Assembly (NCBI RefSeq): GCF_002216775.1
Contig: NZ_CP022315.1
Coordinates: 2,356,001-2,420,000 of the forward strand
Source of the DNA: Virgibacillus phasianinus
GTDB taxonomy: Bacteria; Bacillota; Bacilli; Bacillales; Amphibacillaceae
Direction of reading: 5' to 3'
DNA length: 64,000 nt
In this document: positions 61,215-64,000 of the stretch, piece after piece
How positions within the stretch are numbered: position 1 is the first letter of the stretch
Layout: the number at the start of each line of letters is the position of its first letter
Notes under the pieces: generated by a model
Seen by the model: only the letters and a program-made list of their open reading frames with translations
The model's database searches: none
What the model was told of the DNA's origin: nothing
Translations under genes and position numbers: made by a program

Positions 61215-62411
61215 ATGCTTGAGGTATGGGCAATGGAATTTGCTAAAGGAATCGGTAAGTTATTTTTAAATCCATTAACATATTGGACCTTTATTTTTAT
61301 CATATTTGCAGGGATACGAAGAATAAAGCGGGAACGAATTAACTTCGGAATAAAAATAGCTGATGTTTTTTCAGAATGGAAAAGCACCTGGACCGTATCC
61401 ATATTTGTGGGTATTTTGGTGTCAGGGATTTGTATCGGTGCTGGCGTTGTATTCTCGTATGAAACCATTGCGCTTCTTTGTGCAGTAACCATTCTGCTAA
61501 GTTTATCCATGCGTTTCACCTTTCTTTCCCCAAGCTACACCATTGGTGGAACGTTAATACTGCTGCTATTTATGCCAATTATCATTAACAATCAAACATA
61601 CTTTGACCATCAACTTTTCGAAGACATTAACTTTGCAGGGATTGCCTTACTTGCGGGTCTGTTTTTACTAGTGGAAGCAATCCTTACATACAGGATTAAG
61701 CAGGGTGAAACGTATCCAAATTTAACAGTTGGTTCAAGGGGAAAATGGGTTGGGTTCCATCATCTCAAAAAGCTGAGTTTCATCCCATTTTTTACATTGG
61801 TTCCGACTGGCCTGATTGCACCTTTTGCTGCATACTGGCCGTCCATTTCGGTAGACGGGGAAACATATGGTGTATTATTAGTTCCATTTATTATTGGTTT
61901 CGATCATTCGGTGAAAAATGTACTTCCTGAGGTTGCTGCAAAAAGCCTTGGCAGAAAAATGGGTCTGCTTGGGATGATCGTATTGCTGATCGCAATAGGT
62001 AGCATATTCTATTGGAGTTTATCAATTGCAGCTGTGGTAATTGCCATACTGGGTAGGGAATTTGTCAGCTACAGGCATCGCTCGAAAGATGGAGCTAAAC
62101 AATCCTTTTTCAGCCAGAGTACACGTGGGTTGACCGTTATCGCGATTGTTCCACATACACCCGCTGAACGATTGGGAATTCAGATTGGCGAGAAAATAAG
62201 TAAAGTTAATGGGCGGACAGTGCAGAACGTTGATCAATTTTATCAGTTCCTCCAAATAAGCGGAGCATTTGCAAAACTGGAAGTATTGGACCGTGCGTGG
62301 GAACCCAGACTCTTACAAACGGCAATCTATCAGGATGATCATCATGAACTAGGTTTGGTGTTTGTTAAAGATCGGTATCAAATCAACGAAAAAAATCAGC
62401 AAACGAGTTAA
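61215..62411 (+). CDS. minJ: MinJ, topological division-site protein
   Basis: This 398-aa membrane protein has six to eight transmembrane segments and a C-terminal PDZ-like domain (GLTVIAIVPHTPAERLGIQIGEKISKVNGR). It bridges DivIVA to MinD to keep division away from poles and septa. ATG 61215 follows GGAAGGTGAT. The order ctpB-minJ is as in B. subtilis. No clear terminator follows. Confidence 0.9.
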   Translation: MLEVWAMEFAKGIGKLFLNPLTYWTFIFIIFAGIRRIKRERINFGIKIADVFSEWKSTWTVSIFVGILVSGICIGAGVVFSYETIALLCAVTILLSLSMRFTFLSPSYTIGGTLILLLFMPIIINNQTYFDHQLFEDINFAGIALLAGLFLLVEAILTYRIKQGETYPNLTVGSRGKWVGFHHLKKLSFIPFFTLVPTGLIAPFAAYWPSISVDGETYGVLLVPFIIGFDHSVKNVLPEVAAKSLGRKMGLLGMIVLLIAIGSIFYWSLSIAAVVIAILGREFVSYRHRSKDGAKQSFFSQSTRGLTVIAIVPHTPAERLGIQIGEKISKVNGRTVQNVDQFYQFLQISGAFAKLEVLDRAWEPRLLQTAIYQDDHHELGLVFVKDRYQINEKNQQTS

Positions 62412-62436
62412 TAAAAAAGACCGAGAAGTGTTTTAA

Positions 62437-62545
62437 CAAAAGAAAAATCCGAAATAACCGAAAAATGTTGCATATAACCGCTCTGGAAATATACTTCGCT
62501 TTCGCGGGGGCTACACATATTTCCGGAGCTAATAAAGGTCGTTGT
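62437..62545. repeat. Dispersed intergenic repeat, copy at 62.4 kb
   Basis: GAAAAATCCGAAATAACCG through CATATTTCCGGAGCTAA closely matches 12637-12705 and shares AATATACTTCGCTTT. It is the short type and lacks the GGCACTGAAAAG segment found in the 12.7-kb copy. Confidence 0.65.
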
Positions 62546-62650
62546 TCGTCATTTTAGGGGAGGAATTGGTTTAGTCCCAGCCACTTTTCTGCACAAACCT
62601 ATTATATTACTTATAACTTAAATTCCTTATGTGTATGAATTCCCTCTTTT

Positions 62651-62837
62651 TTACCATTTTCCAGACCACAAATTGAACCTCATTGGCTTGTCACCATCTG
62701 TTTTTTCCGTTACGTCCAGTGCTGCTTCAATCGGTTTGACAATATCCCCTTCTGTTCCTTTTGTGGATCCCATCATTACTTTTCCCACAAGCCCTGAGAA
62801 TAATGATAATTATTACAAGAAATAAGAGTTTCTTCAT
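62651..62837 (-). pseudogene. Remnant of a small exported protein (frameshifted)
   Basis: ATG at 62837, behind AAGGAT, opens MKKLLFLVIIIIILRACG, a lipoprotein-like signal, but the frame stops after 36 codons. In another frame the same strand reads GKVMMGSTKGTEGDIVKPIE and continues to FNLWSGKW before a TAA at 62653. That stretch has natural-looking composition. It may be a decayed gene with a single frameshift. The remaining sequence to uvrB, 62838-63060, contains only promoter-like and LexA signals. Confidence 0.4.
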
Positions 62838-62979
62838 AGTAAATAATCCTTCCCTGGTTCGCTTTCTGTCATGTTCAATTAAAGGGAGAAACTAATAGTG
62901 AAAAAATAGAATCCTTTGTGAACGATTCTATAAGGAGTAATATGGGTATTATGGATAATAAAATAGCGAAACAGAAAAA

Positions 62980-62993
62980 CGAATATTTGTTCG
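62980..62993 (+). promoter_or_regulatory. LexA/DinR (SOS) box before uvrB
   Basis: CGAATATTTGTTCG fits the Bacillus SOS consensus CGAAC-N4-GTTCG with one deviation. It lies about 70 bp upstream of the uvrB start. Confidence 0.8.
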
Positions 62994-63060
62994 CGTTTAT
63001 GTTAAAATAGTTAAACAAGTATGGTAAACTAGAAATAGATTTAGAACGGAGGCTTGCCTT

Positions 63061-64000
63061 GTGAAAAATAAGTTTGATCTTGTGTCCCAGTATAAACCAA
63101 GCGGGGACCAGCCAAAAGCTATTGAGGAATTAGTTAAACGAGTAAAAGCGGGACAGCATCATCAGACATTGCTTGGAGCAACAGGGACTGGTAAGACATT
63201 TACCGTTTCAAACGTTGTGACTGAAATAAATAGACCGACATTAGTTATTGCGCATAATAAAACGCTGGCAGGTCAGCTGTACAGCGAGTTTAAGGAATTC
63301 TTTCCGAATAATGCTGTGGAATACTTTGTCAGCTTTTACGATTACTATCAACCAGAGGCATATGTACCGTCTAGTGATACATTTATCGAGAAGGATGCAA
63401 GTATCAATGATGAAATAGATAAATTGCGGCACTCGGCTACTTCAGCCCTTTTTGAGCGAAATGATGTGCTTGTCGTTGCCAGTGTTTCTTGTATTTACGG
63501 GCTAGGTTCTCCAGAAGAATACGGAAGTCACGTGCTTTCCATTCGAATGGGCATGGAAAAAGACCGGGATCAGTTGCTGCGTGAACTTGTTGATATTCAG
63601 TATGCACGTAACGATATTAATTTCCAGCGTGGAACATTCCGGGTCCGTGGGGATTCTGTTGAAATAATTCCTGCTTCCAGGGAAGAGCACTGTATCCGAA
63701 TCGAATTCTTTGGTGATGAGATTGACAGGATACGTGAGGTGGATGCATTAACAGGTGAAATTATTGGTGACAGGGAGCATATTGCCATCTATCCAGCTTC
63801 TCACTTTGTTACACGGGAAGAAAAATTGAAGCTGGCGATTAAAAATATCGAAACAGAATTAGAAGAGCGCTTAAAGGTACTAAGATCGGAGAATAAACTT
63901 TTAGAGGCGCAACGGATTGAACAACGAACCAATTATGATATCGAAATGATGAATGAAATGGGCTATTGTTCGGGTATAGAGAACTATTCAAGGCATTTAA
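63061..64000 (+). CDS. uvrB: UvrB, excinuclease ABC subunit B (3' truncated)
   Basis: The first 313 residues of the damage-verification helicase of nucleotide excision repair are present. Walker A is [12 protein letters not shown]. The beta-hairpin region [26 protein letters not shown] and the [11 protein letters not shown] segment are intact. The frame runs off the window edge. GTG 63061 follows ACGGAGG. The upstream LexA box indicates DNA-damage induction. It follows minJ with a gap of about 650 bp holding a repeat and a gene remnant. Confidence 0.96.
   Translation, partial: MKNKFDLVSQYKPSGDQPKAIEELVKRVKAGQHHQTLLGATGTGKTFTVSNVVTEINRPTLVIAHNKTLAGQLYSEFKEFFPNNAVEYFVSFYDYYQPEAYVPSSDTFIEKDASINDEIDKLRHSATSALFERNDVLVVASVSCIYGLGSPEEYGSHVLSIRMGMEKDRDQLLRELVDIQYARNDINFQRGTFRVRGDSVEIIPASREEHCIRIEFFGDEIDRIREVDALTGEIIGDREHIAIYPASHFVTREEKLKLAIKNIETELEERLKVLRSENKLLEAQRIEQRTNYDIEMMNEMGYCSGIENYSRHL

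Noticed and set aside
62631-62825. Plus-strand ORF of 64 aa before uvrB
   Set aside because: No ribosome binding site and odd composition; the minus strand here reads more naturally as a remnant of an exported protein.
1-64000. CRISPR arrays, tRNA or rRNA genes, prophage or intact insertion sequences
   Set aside because: No regularly spaced repeats, no tRNA-like cloverleaf and no transposase or integrase frame were seen on reading both strands by eye.

Overview
The window looks like a piece of chromosome from a low-GC Bacillota, family Bacillaceae. The right third keeps the Bacillus subtilis order yvyE-degS-degU-degV-comFA-comFC-hpf-secA-prfB-cccB-ftsE-ftsX-ctpB-minJ-uvrB. Shine-Dalgarno sequences are strong, TTG and GTG starts are common, and promoters are classical sigma-A. 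An ectoine/hydroxyectoine breakdown locus suggests a salt-adapted relative of Virgibacillus or Oceanobacillus; the genus is inferred, not shown. No rRNA, tRNA, CRISPR array, prophage or intact insertion sequence was seen.

Layout. 0-4.6 kb: the end of an MFS transporter, then a Fur-box-controlled efeUOB iron-uptake operon. 4.7-8.6 kb (minus strand): a five-gene operon under a BirA-type operator, with bioY, an acyl-CoA ligase, a thiolase and two hot-dog dehydratase subunits. 8.7-12.6 kb: a DASS anion transporter, an MFS transporter and a HAD phosphatase. 12.6-16.2 kb: a dispersed repeat, a structured leader with two terminators, an omega-aminotransferase and an APC permease. 16.2-28.1 kb: ectoine hydrolase (doeA/eutD), a divergent 2-hydroxyacid dehydrogenase, a FadR-type GntR regulator, gabT/gabD-like enzymes, an M20 deacylase, a eutB-like PLP lyase, a D-amino-acid aminotransferase, an alanine racemase and a tartrate/D-malate dehydrogenase. 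A 15-bp palindrome lies just downstream of both the doeA and gntR promoters, linking them into one regulon.

28.1-36.5 kb: a ydjO-like zinc protein, an acetaldehyde-type dehydrogenase with its DUF779 partner behind a cre site, an omega-amidase-like hydrolase, a P-loop protein, an IDEAL-domain protein, a MecA/PBP3-type transpeptidase and an LCP cell-wall ligase. 36.5-37.7 kb: a cyclic-di-GMP-I riboswitch directly upstream of sinI-sinR, the biofilm switch; this is the most striking arrangement in the window. 37.8-44.1 kb: a SIS-domain protein, a VanZ-like protein and the nagE/nagR/nagA/nagB GlcNAc regulon with two matching NagR operators. 44.1-64 kb: the conserved block, lacking the late-flagellar genes found between comFC and hpf in B. 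subtilis. It carries an RF2 programmed frameshift, overlapping sigma-B and sigma-H promoters before hpf, an M23 coiled-coil hydrolase inserted after ftsEX, and a truncated uvrB at the right edge.

Several intergenic regions carry pieces of dispersed, partly GC-rich repeats. Three leaders share a hairpin-type element of unknown role.
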